Below, one piece after another: positions 1 to 8,661 of a DNA stretch of 15,663 nt. Source of the stretch: an uncultured Propionivibrio sp. (GTDB taxonomy: Bacteria; Pseudomonadota; Gammaproteobacteria; Burkholderiales; Rhodocyclaceae); contig CALAIL010000036.1 of the NCBI GenBank assembly GCA_937923255.1, positions 1 to 15,663 on the forward strand. The letters run 5' to 3'. Under the pieces are notes generated by a model, which was given only the letters and a program-made list of their open reading frames with translations, was not told the DNA's origin and made no database searches. The position numbers and the translations under genes were made by a program. Numbering within the stretch: position 1 is the stretch's first letter; the number at the start of each line of letters is the position of its first letter.

Positions 1-60
1 ATGCACGTAAATAAAGGACCTCCGGGCGCCTGCTCAAAGACGCCCTGTTTACGCGGGTTG
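1..60 (-). repeat. Partial copy of the dispersed palindromic repeat, cut by the window edge
   Basis: Read on the minus strand this stretch contains GCCCGGAG, then CCTTTATTTACGTGC, which matches the single unit at 10276-10314 (GCCCGGAG, CCTTTATTCACGTGC). Beside it lies a second, degenerate unit whose core CCCGCGTAAACAGGGC resembles the CCCTTGTAAACAGGGC cores of the arrays at 9580-9709 and 15454-15570. It lies just past the 3' end of the minus-strand gene that stops at 68. The left part is lost at the window edge, so the number of units is unknown. Confidence 0.6.
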
Positions 61-67
61 CGGCGGG

Positions 68-1000
68 CTACTTTTTCGCCTTTGCCTTCGTCGGTTTGTC
101 GGCATAAGGCGTCATTCGGAAGCGGTAAACTTCCGAAATCTCTCTATCGTAGCCAGGGTAAAAACCTTTGACCATGCCAAGCACGATGCGTGAGCCGCGG
201 TTGAACAGGATCAGTAATTCACCCGTCTTCGGATCGACGCCACCCGCTTCGATTTCGCCTTGGCGTTTGACCTCGGAAAAAATCTTCTCGCGCACGACAT
301 GCGCGTAGGTCTTGTCCGTGACATCGATGCGGTACAGATTGTCCGGCTCGTCGAAGTCGGCATTGCCGTCGTCCGCAGTGACGAACAGCTTGCCCTTCCA
401 GTAATGGATGCCTTGAATCCATTGCGGTACGGCCTGCAAGTGCACCTTGCGCAGGTATTTGCCGGTGTCCAGGCTGTATTCATAAATATAACGCCCGCTT
501 TCCTCGCCTACCCAGGACACCATCCACACCGTGCGCTTGTCGGTATCGACGCAAATGCCGGACACTTCCTGCTGGCCGCTGGACGGCTCGAAGCTGAACG
601 AGCGCTTGAGCTTGAGCGTTTCAGCGTCGTGAATGGCAATCTGGATATCCTTGCCGACGCCGTCCATGAAATTCTCGGCACTGACAAAAATTTCGCCGTT
701 GAAAACGTCGATGCCGCCAATGTGATTGGCCGGAATCGGGTAGCCGTCGAACGGCGTCTCATTTGCAAGCAGCAGCTTGCCGTTCTTGTCGTACTTGTAG
801 AGCGCTTTGCTGCCGCTGACGTAGTAGTAATTGCCGTCGCTGGCAACGCCCTGACGCCCCTTGACCTCAAACGTATCGATCAACTGATAGCGATAGGTCG
901 GCTGAGTGGTCAGCGAAGCATCAACTGCCTGAGCGATTGGAGCAAACGTCAACGCACCGAGCATCAACGGCAGCGCAAGAGAACGAAAACGAATCGTCAT
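68..1000 (-). CDS. Secreted beta-propeller-like protein of unknown function
   Basis: A 310-residue exported protein. The start at 1000 is chosen over in-frame starts up to 1030 because GGGAGAG (1010-1016, minus strand) sits about 9-10 nt before it and because it gives a clean signal peptide: basic MTIRFR, a hydrophobic run, and a probable cut after AQA at about residue 25. The mature part has repeated segments of the kind found in propeller blades (GVASDGNYYYVSGSKALYKY, GIDVFNGEIFVS, GICVDTDKRTVWMVSW, GIHYWKGKLFVTADD, GVDPKTGELLILF), each pairing a short GI/GV strand with a hydrophobic strand. The tail is lysine-rich (KPTKAKAKK). I see no catalytic motif, and I do not recognise a named family. 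It is the last gene before the palindromic repeat at 1-60. The coding call is strong. The propeller fold is inferred from the repeat pattern. Confidence 0.8.
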   Translation of the reverse strand: MTIRFRSLALPLMLGALTFAPIAQAVDASLTTQPTYRYQLIDTFEVKGRQGVASDGNYYYVSGSKALYKYDKNGKLLLANETPFDGYPIPANHIGGIDVFNGEIFVSAENFMDGVGKDIQIAIHDAETLKLKRSFSFEPSSGQQEVSGICVDTDKRTVWMVSWVGEESGRYIYEYSLDTGKYLRKVHLQAVPQWIQGIHYWKGKLFVTADDGNADFDEPDNLYRIDVTDKTYAHVVREKIFSEVKRQGEIEAGGVDPKTGELLILFNRGSRIVLGMVKGFYPGYDREISEVYRFRMTPYADKPTKAKAKK

Positions 1001-1238
1001 GATAGCCATCTCTCCCATTCGAATAGTCAATTATCGAAAACCGGATTACAGCCTCCGGCGCCGACCGATGCTAAGGCAGGGTCATGCCAAAGTCAATCGG
1101 AAACGGAGGACTCATCTGGCGTATCCGTATCCTGTGGAGAGGCCGCTATGACGGTGCGGGGGCAGCCTCAAGACACTGCACCGCCAGCATGGTGCGTATG
1201 TAATGCGGGCGGTCACGGTAATCAATGGCTGTCAATGT

Positions 1239-1676
1239 TCAGTCGTCGTAAATCTCCATGGAGACAGGCATCGGGTGATAGCGGTAATCATGGCGATGAC
1301 CCCGCCGCCGAGGCTCGTAATAGACTTCGGGCGGTGCCTCATAGTATGCGGGCGATTCGTAATAATAGGTGGGCTGCGCCGGATAAGAATAACTTCTCTC
1401 CGAATAACGGTAATTCGGAGGATACGGATAATAATGCGCTGAATGTTCAGACTTATGGCGACGGCGTGACTGGCTGCCAATGGCAGCGCCTGCTGCTGCG
1501 CCAAGAACCCCACCGGTAACCATCGCATCACGTCCGCCTACGGAATGGCCGACCAAGGCGCCCGCTGCACCGCCGATCAAAGCGCCAACGACGGTATCAT
1601 TGGCCAGTGCAGTGGCTGAAGTTGCCACACCGAGTGAAAACACGATTACGGCGCCGAGCACTCTATTGGGTTTCAT
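1239..1676 (-). CDS. Exported glycine-zipper protein with a tyrosine-rich tail
   Basis: A 145-residue protein. AAGGAG about 9-10 nt before the ATG supports the start. A signal peptide ends near ALA (residue 25). Residues about 29-68 form a glycine zipper (VVGALIGGAAGALVGHSVGG, then GGVLGAAAGAAIGS), as in the 17-kDa surface antigen/YMGG families. These are thought to insert into or associate with the outer membrane. From about residue 76 the composition changes sharply: roughly 17 tyrosines with many Pro, Glu, Arg and His residues (for example TYYYESPAYYEAPPEVYYEP). No lipobox is present. It is divergent from dnaE across 282 bp and lies on the same strand as the secreted protein downstream, 238 bp away, so co-transcription is possible but unproven. 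A role in envelope integrity is inference from family. Confidence 0.8.
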   Translation of the reverse strand: MKPNRVLGAVIVFSLGVATSATALANDTVVGALIGGAAGALVGHSVGGRDAMVTGGVLGAAAGAAIGSQSRRRHKSEHSAHYYPYPPNYRYSERSYSYPAQPTYYYESPAYYEAPPEVYYEPRRRGHRHDYRYHPMPVSMEIYDD

Positions 1677-1958
1677 CGTTTTGTTCTCCTTTGGTTAATT
1701 TCCAATCCACGCCCACTTCATTGCGTATCATCAAGCGTTGCAGACTATCGAAGCGCATTCCCTTTGTCCTCAACAAACTGTAAGCAGTTGTTTCCCACCG
1801 ATGCCGGAATCTGCAAGGCGGAAAACCGCAAATTAAGATGCCAAATCCGGTAACGCATCCGGCAGAATTCGGCATACACACTGTCATCCAAAGAAGAAAC
1901 GTTCTGCGCTGGCTGGCGGGAAAATGAAGGGTACGGAGAAGGGCAGTAAAATATCCGG
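1677..1958. other. Divergent intergenic region between the glycine-zipper gene and dnaE
   Basis: This stretch should hold the promoters of both flanking genes. I see the SD of the minus-strand gene at its left edge. Near dnaE there is a purine-rich GGAGAAGGG at 1935-1943, about 15 nt before the ATG and so not ideally placed. No convincing -35/-10 pair, repeat or additional gene is visible. Confidence 0.4.
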
Positions 1959-4900
1959 ATGCCCGAACCGCGTTTTGTCCATCTGCGCCTGCATAGCGAA
2001 TACTCGATCACCGACAGTACGGTGCGTCTGGATGCCGGCAAAAATCACGAATGTCCGCCTGTGATGCGCGCCGCCGCCGACGGGATGCCGGCGCTTGCCC
2101 TGACCGATCTGGCGAACTGTTTTGGCTTTGTCAAGTTCTACAGTGCGGCCAGGGCACGGGGCATCAAGCCGATTCTCGGTTGCGATATCTATCTGGCCAA
2201 TGAGGCCGATTCCGACCGTCCGTATCGCCTGCTGCTTCTGTGCCGGACGCATCGCGGTTATCTACAGCTCTGCGAGCTTCTCTCGCGGGCACAGCTTGCA
2301 CCGCGTGTGCGCGGCCGGGCGGAAGTGACCCGCCAGATGCTGGACGAAGTTCCTCTTGATGGCTTGATCGCCCTGTCGGGCGCCTCATTGGGCGATGTCG
2401 GCGAAGCCTTGCAGCAGGGGCATGCCGATCTGGCGGCTACCCGCGCCCGTTACTGGATGAAGCGTTTTCCGGAAGCGTTTTATCTGGAAATCCAGCGTTT
2501 CCAGCCGCGTGATTCGGCGCATTATCGGCTACAGGAAAGTTTGGTTACAGCCACGGCGGCTTTGGCGACAGAACTCGATTTACCGCTTGTGGCAACGCAC
2601 CCGATCCAGTTTCTTGAGCGCGGCGACTTCATGGCGCACGAGGCGCGCGTCTGCATCGCGGAAGGCCAGATGCTCGGTGACATGCGGCGTCCCCGCCTCT
2701 ATACCGAGGAGCAATACTTTAAATCAACGGGCGAGATGCTCGAACTTTTCGCCGATCTGCCGGCGGCGATCGAGAATACGGTTGAGATTGGCCGCCGCTG
2801 CAATCTGACGGTGACGCTGGGTAAGCATTATCTGCCCGTCTTCCCGACGCCGGAGGGTATTTCTCTCGATGATTTCTTGGTGGCGGAAGCCGAGCGCGGC
2901 CTGGAGCGGCGCCTTGTGCAGCTATACCCTGATCCGGCGCAGCGCGCACAGCAGCGCCCCACCTATGACGCCCGCCTGCGCACCGAGATCGAGACCATCA
3001 TCAAAATGGGCTTCTCCGGCTACTTCCTGATCGTGGCCGACTTCATCAACTGGGGTAAAAAAAATGACGTCCCCGTCGGGCCGGGGCGCGGCTCGGGCGC
3101 AGGTTCGCTCGTGGCCTTCTCCATCGGCATCACCGATCTGGATCCTTTGCGCTACGCCCTGCTGTTTGAGCGCTTCCTCAACCCGGAGCGCGTGTCGATG
3201 CCGGACTTCGACATCGATTTTTGTCAGGATAAACGCGGACGCGTCATCGAATACGTGCGCGAGAAATACGGCAAAGACGCCGTGTCGCAAATTGCCACCT
3301 TCGGGACGATGTCGTCCAAAGCGGTCATCCGCGACGTCGGGCGCGTGCTCGATCTGCCCTATTCCTTCTGCGACCAGCTTTCCAAACTGATCCCGCTTGA
3401 ACAGAATAAACCGTTGTCGCTGGCCAAGGCGATCGAGGCGGAACCCCAGCTGAAGGAACGCATCGAGAATGAAGAAGAGGTGCGCGAGCTGTTCGATCTG
3501 GCCGGCCGACTGGAAGACCTGACGCGCAATATTGGCATGCACGCCGGCGGCGTGCTGATTGCGCCCGGCCGGCTCACTGATTTTTGCCCGCTCTATTCGG
3601 CCGATAGCGGCGCTTCCGTCGTCTCCCAGTACGACAAGGACGATGTTGAAAAAGTCGGCCTCGTCAAGTTCGACTTTCTCGGACTGCGCAATTTGACGAC
3701 CATCAAGCAAGCCGTCGATTACGTCGAGTATTTGAGCGGTTCGCGCCCCGATCTGGATGCGCTGACCTTCGACGATCCCAAGACCTACCAAATTCTCAAG
3801 GACGCCAATACGACGGCGATCTTCCAGGTGGAATCGGAAGGGATGAAGAAGCTGCTCAAAAAGCTCCAGCCTGACCGCTTCGAGGACATCATCGCCGTGC
3901 TGGCGCTGTATCGGCCGGGGCCGCTCGGCTCAGGCATGGTCGATGACTTTATTCTGCGCAAGAAAGGGCAGCAGAAGATCGACTATTTCCACCCTGACCT
4001 GAAAGACGCGCTGGAGCCGACTTACGGCGTCATCGTCTATCAGGAGCAGGTCATGCAGATTTCCCAGATCATCGGCGGTTATACGCTCGGTGGCGCGGAC
4101 ATGCTGCGTCGGGCGATGGGCAAGAAAAAACCGGAGGAAATGGCCAAGCACCGCGAGACGATCGCCGCCGGCGCAAAGAAGAAGGGCTACGATCCGGCGC
4201 TGGCTGAGGAACTCTTCGACCTGATGACCAAGTTTGCCGAATACGGTTTTAATAAATCGCATACGGCGGCTTATGCGGTCATTACCTACCAGACAGCCTG
4301 GCTGAAAGCTCATCACTGCGCGGCTTTCATGGCGGCGACGCTGTCGTCGGACATGGACAACACCGATACGGTCAAGATCTTTTACGACGATGCGCTCGCC
4401 AACGGGTTGAATATCCTCGGGCCGGACATCAACGCCTCCGGCTACCGTTTCACGCCGGTCGACCGCGCAACCCTCCGGTATGGCCTGGGCGCCATCAAGG
4501 GCACGGGTCAGCAGGCGGTCGAATGCATCGTTGCGGCGCGTAACGCGGGTGGCGCGTTCAAGGATCTGTTCGATTTCTGCCGCCGCGTCGATAAGCGGCT
4601 GGTCAACCGCCGCACGATCGAAGCGCTGATTCGCGCTGGCGCTTTCGATTCGATCGACAGCCATCGCGCCCGCCTGATGGCGTCGGTGGGTATTGCCATC
4701 GAAGCTGCAGAGCAGGCCGAGCGCGACGCTCTGCAGGTCAGTCTGTTTGACCTGCTCGACGATGCGGCGCAGGCGGAGCAGCAGCCGCACTATGTCGAGG
4801 CAGCGCCTTGGGCGGAGCGCGATCGCCTGCGTGAGGAAAAAACGGCGCTGGGCTTCTTTTTTTCCGGTCATCCTTTCCATGCCGTCAAACAAGAGGTTTC

Positions 4901-5468
4901 GCGTTTTGCGCATCGGCCGCTCGCGCGGCTTGAGGCCAGAAAGGAACCGCAAATTCTTGCTGGGCTGGTCGCCAGTGTGCGCACCAAACTCACTGCGCGC
5001 GGCAAAATGGCTTTCATCCAGCTCGATGATGCTTCGGCATCGTTGGAAGTCTCCGTGTTCAATGAAACGTTTGAGACGTACAGGGACCGCATTGGTGTCG
5101 ATGAAGTGCTGGTCGTCGAAGGCAAGGTGCAGAACGATGATTTTGCCGGCGAGGGTAAAGTACGCATCGTCGCGGATCGGCTGTTTTCATTGGCCGAAGC
5201 GCGCACGCGCTTTGCCCGCCAGTTGCGGATTACCCTCAACGGGCAGGCTAGCGGCGGCAATGCGCGCGCTGCCGCGCTGCGCCTGCAAGGATTGCTGGCG
5301 CCCTTTACGCAGGATGGCACTTGCCCCGTGTGCCTGAATTACCGCAATGCCGAGGCCTTGTGCGAACTGAAACTGGGCGATGCCTGCCGCGTTCGGCTGG
5401 AGGATGCGCTGCTGGATGCGCTGGGTGAATGGCTCAGGCCCGAAAGTGTGCTGGTGGAATATCCATGA
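1959..5468 (+). CDS. dnaE: DNA polymerase III subunit alpha
   Basis: The 1169-residue replicative polymerase catalytic subunit; E. coli DnaE is 1160. The N-terminal PHP domain starts FVHLRLHSEYS. The polymerase core follows with GPGRGSGAGSLVAF and the palm motif PDFDID, giving candidate metal-binding Asp416 and Asp418, with the third acidic residue at Asp572 (KFDFLGL). Fingers motifs such as LYRPGPLGSGMV and GADMLRRAMGKKKPEEM are intact. A tandem helix-hairpin-helix lies around YGLGAIKGTGQQAVE. QVSLF at residues 926-930 matches the internal beta-clamp-binding motif. An OB-fold runs from about 998 to 1070 and a tau-binding-type tail ends the protein. The ATG at 1959 is the only plausible start, because an in-frame TAA lies at 1947. 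The segment after the HSEYS motif (about residues 20-32) differs a little from the usual wording but keeps the frame. Confidence 0.98.
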   Translation: MPEPRFVHLRLHSEYSITDSTVRLDAGKNHECPPVMRAAADGMPALALTDLANCFGFVKFYSAARARGIKPILGCDIYLANEADSDRPYRLLLLCRTHRGYLQLCELLSRAQLAPRVRGRAEVTRQMLDEVPLDGLIALSGASLGDVGEALQQGHADLAATRARYWMKRFPEAFYLEIQRFQPRDSAHYRLQESLVTATAALATELDLPLVATHPIQFLERGDFMAHEARVCIAEGQMLGDMRRPRLYTEEQYFKSTGEMLELFADLPAAIENTVEIGRRCNLTVTLGKHYLPVFPTPEGISLDDFLVAEAERGLERRLVQLYPDPAQRAQQRPTYDARLRTEIETIIKMGFSGYFLIVADFINWGKKNDVPVGPGRGSGAGSLVAFSIGITDLDPLRYALLFERFLNPERVSMPDFDIDFCQDKRGRVIEYVREKYGKDAVSQIATFGTMSSKAVIRDVGRVLDLPYSFCDQLSKLIPLEQNKPLSLAKAIEAEPQLKERIENEEEVRELFDLAGRLEDLTRNIGMHAGGVLIAPGRLTDFCPLYSADSGASVVSQYDKDDVEKVGLVKFDFLGLRNLTTIKQAVDYVEYLSGSRPDLDALTFDDPKTYQILKDANTTAIFQVESEGMKKLLKKLQPDRFEDIIAVLALYRPGPLGSGMVDDFILRKKGQQKIDYFHPDLKDALEPTYGVIVYQEQVMQISQIIGGYTLGGADMLRRAMGKKKPEEMAKHRETIAAGAKKKGYDPALAEELFDLMTKFAEYGFNKSHTAAYAVITYQTAWLKAHHCAAFMAATLSSDMDNTDTVKIFYDDALANGLNILGPDINASGYRFTPVDRATLRYGLGAIKGTGQQAVECIVAARNAGGAFKDLFDFCRRVDKRLVNRRTIEALIRAGAFDSIDSHRARLMASVGIAIEAAEQAERDALQVSLFDLLDDAAQAEQQPHYVEAAPWAERDRLREEKTALGFFFSGHPFHAVKQEVSRFAHRPLARLEARKEPQILAGLVASVRTKLTARGKMAFIQLDDASASLEVSVFNETFETYRDRIGVDEVLVVEGKVQNDDFAGEGKVRIVADRLFSLAEARTRFARQLRITLNGQASGGNARAAALRLQGLLAPFTQDGTCPVCLNYRNAEALCELKLGDACRVRLEDALLDALGEWLRPESVLVEYP

Positions 5469-5562
5469 GTAGGGCGGCGTAATCGATCTGGCGCGACAGG
5501 CCGCTACGGGCGCTACGATAAGGGGAAGGGCAATACTGTCGGCGGGTTGGCAAGTCCGCTGT

Positions 5563-6135
5563 TTACCGGAAGAGTGAGAAGGCCAGGCTAAATATGCCCG
5601 CAAATACCGCGCCGATCGGCAGGGAGCAGATCAGCATCATGAAAGCAAAAGAAAAAGCTTTTTCTTGCGGCGTTTTCAGCATCGCAGGCGCGCCAAGAAA
5701 CATCAGGTAGAACGAATACAGCAGCGCCAACATGCCGGCAATGATGAAATCCGGAAAAACGGAAAAAACGCTGCCTACCATGCCGGCGGTTGCGCTGTAG
5801 GCGACCAGTTGCAGGGCTTTTGATGGATCACTGAGTCCGCCGAAGCGTGGCGACAGTTTATTGGCCAGACAGGCCAGGGCGCCGATGATGCTGAGCAGCA
5901 GCCCATATCCGACGACCGTACCAATGCCTATCGACAGCCACGACGCAGGCGCTGTCTGTCCGGAGGCGCGGGCGGCGAGGACTGTTCCCACCAGGCTGGC
6001 GCAGACGGGAATCAGCGCAACGGGCATGATATAGCCGGTATACAACCCCCGGGCGTCGGTCTGCTCGGCCGCAATCGTCTGCCAGGTTTGTCTGGGTGAA
6101 AACAAAATTCCAATAATGTGCCGGATGAGTTTCAT
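5563..6135 (-). CDS. YIP1-family integral membrane protein
   Basis: A 190-residue inner-membrane protein with about five hydrophobic helices (roughly residues 34-54, 68-90, 109-127, 130-149 and 161-186). The opening (MKLIRHIIGILFSPRQTW, 'W..I'-type amphipathic start before the first helix) and the proline-containing helix MPVALIP are typical of bacterial YIP1 proteins. No enzymatic motif is present and the bacterial family has no firm function; roles in membrane organisation are guesses. AAAAAGG about 7 nt before the ATG is a modest SD. The gene converges on dnaE, with 94 bp between the two stops and no clear terminator hairpin there. It is divergent from the TonB receptor gene. Confidence 0.8.
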   Translation of the reverse strand: MKLIRHIIGILFSPRQTWQTIAAEQTDARGLYTGYIMPVALIPVCASLVGTVLAARASGQTAPASWLSIGIGTVVGYGLLLSIIGALACLANKLSPRFGGLSDPSKALQLVAYSATAGMVGSVFSVFPDFIIAGMLALLYSFYLMFLGAPAMLKTPQEKAFSFAFMMLICSLPIGAVFAGIFSLAFSLFR

Positions 6136-6334
6136 GCAAAACCTTTTTCTTTGAACGGGGCTGTGATTGAAAGTGGGAAATAAGCTCGCCGTAGACCATG
6201 CGGGTATTACCCCCGTCGCTTGCCCCGAAAGGCCGCTATTATCCTAAAAATATCTGCCGGGCGCTTGTCGGTGGAAACTGTGTCAAATACTGCGAAACCC
6301 TTTGCCTGGCGTGGAATTACAGGCGTGTTTGTCG

Positions 6335-6363
6335 TGTACATCCCATTACGGCATTCATAAAAT
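6335..6363 (+). promoter_or_regulatory. Predicted sigma-70 promoter of the TonB receptor gene
   Basis: TGTACA (6335-6340, 4/6 to TTGACA) and TAAAAT (6358-6363, 5/6 to TATAAT) are separated by exactly 17 bp. Transcription would begin near 6370, about 23 nt before the receptor's ATG. Good spacing and a matching operator overlap support it. No expression data are available. Confidence 0.55.
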
Positions 6364-6381
6364 ATAACGACTATCATTTGT
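6363..6381. promoter_or_regulatory. Fur-box-like operator
   Basis: The 19 bases here match the classical Fur consensus GATAATGATAATCATTATC at 12 positions, including the runs ATAA, GA and ATCATT. The site overlaps the last base of the predicted -10 and the expected transcription start, a usual place for iron-dependent repression. The site precedes a siderophore receptor gene, which fits. The match is moderate, so this remains a prediction. Confidence 0.5.
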
Positions 6382-6392
6382 GAGGGTTTGAT

Positions 6393-8507
6393 ATGTTGTT
6401 TCCCCGCCGCTCCATTTATGTTGCCGTGCTTGGAGTTATATCCACGAGCGTCAGCGCTCAGAATTCCGAAGCCGTTGTGCTGGACACGGTTTTTGTCGAC
6501 AGTCAGCGTTCTTACGATGCCCTGGCAACGGAAAATTCGAATGAATATACTTCGCCGGCTGCTACGGTGGGTACGAAAATTCCCGCTCCCATGCGTGAAA
6601 TTCCCCAATCGATCAGCATCATCACCAACCAGCAGGTCAAAGATCGCAACGTCGATACGCTCGACCAGCTAGCGCGCAAAACGCCTGGCTTGCGCGTTCT
6701 GTCCAATGATGACGGGCGCTCGTCGATTTATGCGCGCGGCTATGAATACGATGAATACAACGTCGATGGCTTGCCGGCGCAAATGCAAAGTATCAATGGA
6801 ACGCTGCCCAATCTGGTCGCCTTCGACCGTGTGGAAATCATGCGCGGGCCGAGCGGCCTGTTCGACAGCAGCGGCGAAATGGGCGGCATTGTCAATTTGG
6901 TGCGCAAGCGCCCGACCAAGGAATTTAAGGCGTCTGCCAATCTTGGCTTGGGCACGCGCAGGCAATACAGACTGGGCGCGGATATTTCCGGCAGCCTGAA
7001 TTCGGACGGCGCACTGCGCGGGCGTTTGCTGGCGGAAACTTCCGGAAAATCGCCGGAGCCGGCCAAGCAGAACAATCATCACGAAACCGTTTATGCCGCT
7101 ATCGACTGGGATGTGGCGCCGAGAACGACCGTCGGACTTGGCTACCTGTATCAGCAGCGCGACATTACGCCGGACAATGGCCTGCCGGCTTACGCAAATG
7201 CCGCTTTATTGCCTTTGCCGCAAGATGTTTTCGTGGGCGCGAACTGGAACCAGTTCAATATGGAAAGCCACGATGTTTTTGCCGATATAAAACATTATTT
7301 CGACAATGGCGCCTACGGCAAAATCGGCCTTCGCTATTCCGACCGCGAAGCGGATTCCAATTACGCCTTCGCGGGTAGCGCCTTGAATGCCCGCAACATG
7401 GTGGCCGCTACGGGGTTGGGGACGTACATCAAACAAAATGCTTTCGCCGTTGACGCCAGTTACAGCCAGCCCTTCCGCTGGGGAAATATGGCCAATGAGT
7501 TTGTCGTCGGCGCCGATTACAACCATTTCAAGACCACCAATGAACAAGGGCGGGCCCGCCTGGCGACCAATCTTGATTACCGCCGCTTCTCCACGCTTGG
7601 CCATGCGGACATCCTGGGGAGCGCGCGCGCCGGCGTGCGTGGTTACACGCGCACAGTGAGCGAAGAGACGCTGGATGAATCCGGTCTTTACGGCAAGCTC
7701 GTCATCCGCCCGGTTGACCGGTTATCGCTGATTGTCGGCGGCCGCGTCGGGCATTATGAAATCGACGCCGGCGAAGGGAAAAGCACCAATAGCGATGACA
7801 ATACAAAATTTACCGGCTATACCGGCATCGTCTGGGACGTGACGGACAACAGCAGCCTGTATGCCAGCTATTCGTCGCTTTATCGCCCGCAGACGGCGAT
7901 TGGCAAGGATAAAAAACTGCTCAAGCCACGCCAGGGCAGCCAGGTGGAAGCGGGCTACAAAGGCAGTTATCTGAACGAGAAGCTTAATACGCGCCTTTCC
8001 TTCTACCGCCTTAAGGACAAAAATGCCGCCGCCAGCATTGTCGGCGACAGTATCCACTATGCATCGCTCGGCGAGCGCATCATGCGTGGCGTCGAGCTGG
8101 AGGTCAGCGGTGAAATGACGCCCTTCTGGCGTGTCCATGCCGGTTACAGCTACCTTGATACCGACATCAAAACCGCCTCAACGACGCGCGACGATGGCAT
8201 TTTTCTGCTCATGCCGCGCCATAGCTTCAATCTATGGACGACCTATGATCTGACCGATCAGCTTACGCTGGGCGGCGGCGTCAATGCCATGAGCCATATC
8301 CAGTCCTCGGCAGGCGTACGCGGCGCCGGCTATGCCACGTTCGACCTCATGGCCGCCTACCGGATTACGCCCAAGCTGCAATTCCAGCTCAATGTGGATA
8401 ACCTGTTCGACCGCCATTACTACACGCGCGTCGGCAGCGTGAATACCTTCAACATTCCCGGCGCGGAACGCAGCATTACGGCCAATCTCCGCTACGACTT
8501 CAAGTAA
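6393..8507 (+). CDS. TonB-dependent siderophore receptor
   Basis: A 704-residue outer-membrane ferric-siderophore transporter of the FhuE/FpvA-like group, energised by TonB. A signal peptide is probably cut after SVSA (residue 22). A TonB-box-like stretch VVLDTVFVD follows at 28-36. The plug domain covers roughly residues 60-170 (MREIPQSISIITNQQVKDR, TPGLRV, RGYEYDEYNVDGLP, FDRVEIMRGPSGLFDSSGEM, GGIVNLVRKRPT). The rest is a beta-barrel ending NLRYDFK, with the NVDNLFDRHYYTRVG motif common near the end of this group. No N-terminal signalling extension is seen, so it does not look like a sigma/anti-sigma-coupled transducer. TGAGGG at 6381-6386 is the SD. No siderophore biosynthesis or ABC transporter gene adjoins it, so the substrate cannot be named. 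The hydroxamate/coprogen type is a guess from sequence style. Confidence 0.93.
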   Translation: MLFPRRSIYVAVLGVISTSVSAQNSEAVVLDTVFVDSQRSYDALATENSNEYTSPAATVGTKIPAPMREIPQSISIITNQQVKDRNVDTLDQLARKTPGLRVLSNDDGRSSIYARGYEYDEYNVDGLPAQMQSINGTLPNLVAFDRVEIMRGPSGLFDSSGEMGGIVNLVRKRPTKEFKASANLGLGTRRQYRLGADISGSLNSDGALRGRLLAETSGKSPEPAKQNNHHETVYAAIDWDVAPRTTVGLGYLYQQRDITPDNGLPAYANAALLPLPQDVFVGANWNQFNMESHDVFADIKHYFDNGAYGKIGLRYSDREADSNYAFAGSALNARNMVAATGLGTYIKQNAFAVDASYSQPFRWGNMANEFVVGADYNHFKTTNEQGRARLATNLDYRRFSTLGHADILGSARAGVRGYTRTVSEETLDESGLYGKLVIRPVDRLSLIVGGRVGHYEIDAGEGKSTNSDDNTKFTGYTGIVWDVTDNSSLYASYSSLYRPQTAIGKDKKLLKPRQGSQVEAGYKGSYLNEKLNTRLSFYRLKDKNAAASIVGDSIHYASLGERIMRGVELEVSGEMTPFWRVHAGYSYLDTDIKTASTTRDDGIFLLMPRHSFNLWTTYDLTDQLTLGGGVNAMSHIQSSAGVRGAGYATFDLMAAYRITPKLQFQLNVDNLFDRHYYTRVGSVNTFNIPGAERSITANLRYDFK

Positions 8508-8547
8508 GGAGCGATCCAGGAGAGCCGATCCGCGGCTGCTATAAACG

Positions 8548-8577
8548 GGCGCCCGCTGACGCGGTTCGGCGGGCGCC
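8548..8577 (+). terminator. Hairpin after the TonB receptor gene
   Basis: A perfect 9-bp stem, GGCGCCCGC (8548-8556) and GCGGGCGCC (8569-8577), encloses a 12-nt loop. It starts about 40 nt after the receptor's stop. Only TTGTCAT follows, so the T-tract is poor. It may be a weak intrinsic terminator or an mRNA 3'-end stabiliser. Confidence 0.5.
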
Positions 8578-8615
8578 TTGTCATATCGGGCGCTCGGCGG
8601 CCGGCATGGCGTTAA

Positions 8616-8624
8616 TGATAGAAT
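8616..8624 (+). promoter_or_regulatory. Possible extended -10 promoter of the lipoprotein gene
   Basis: TGATAGAAT fits the extended -10 form TGnTATAAT with one mismatch. The base composition upstream gives no -35. The predicted start near 8631 would leave a leader of about 30 nt before the ATG at 8662. Confidence 0.35.
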
Positions 8625-8661
8625 TTTCCCGTCATTTTTCTATCGCATCCGGGGGAAAACC

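Noticed and set aside
260..1519. A long plus-strand open frame (419 codons) opposite the secreted protein and glycine-zipper genes
   Set aside because: It runs antisense to two genes with clear signal peptides and SDs. Its translation is low in protein-like pattern and its second half is composition-driven (Asn/Arg-rich).
1935..1958. TAAAAT just before dnaE as a -10 for a leaderless transcript
   Set aside because: No -35 or TG extension fits at the right distance. The hexamer is also where an in-frame TAA falls, so the match is likely chance.
2922..4952. Minus-strand open frames of 289 and 340 codons inside dnaE
   Set aside because: They are mirror frames of a GC-rich, highly conserved gene. 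No start signals or recognisable domains are present.
5469..5562. Shared terminator between dnaE and the YIP1 gene
   Set aside because: I looked for one in this convergent gap and found no stem longer than a few base pairs and no T-tract.
6226..6245. GGCCGCTATTAT upstream of the TonB receptor as another end of the MITE-like element
   Set aside because: Only about eight bases resemble the AAGCCGCTATA end, and no second end or internal sequence is nearby.
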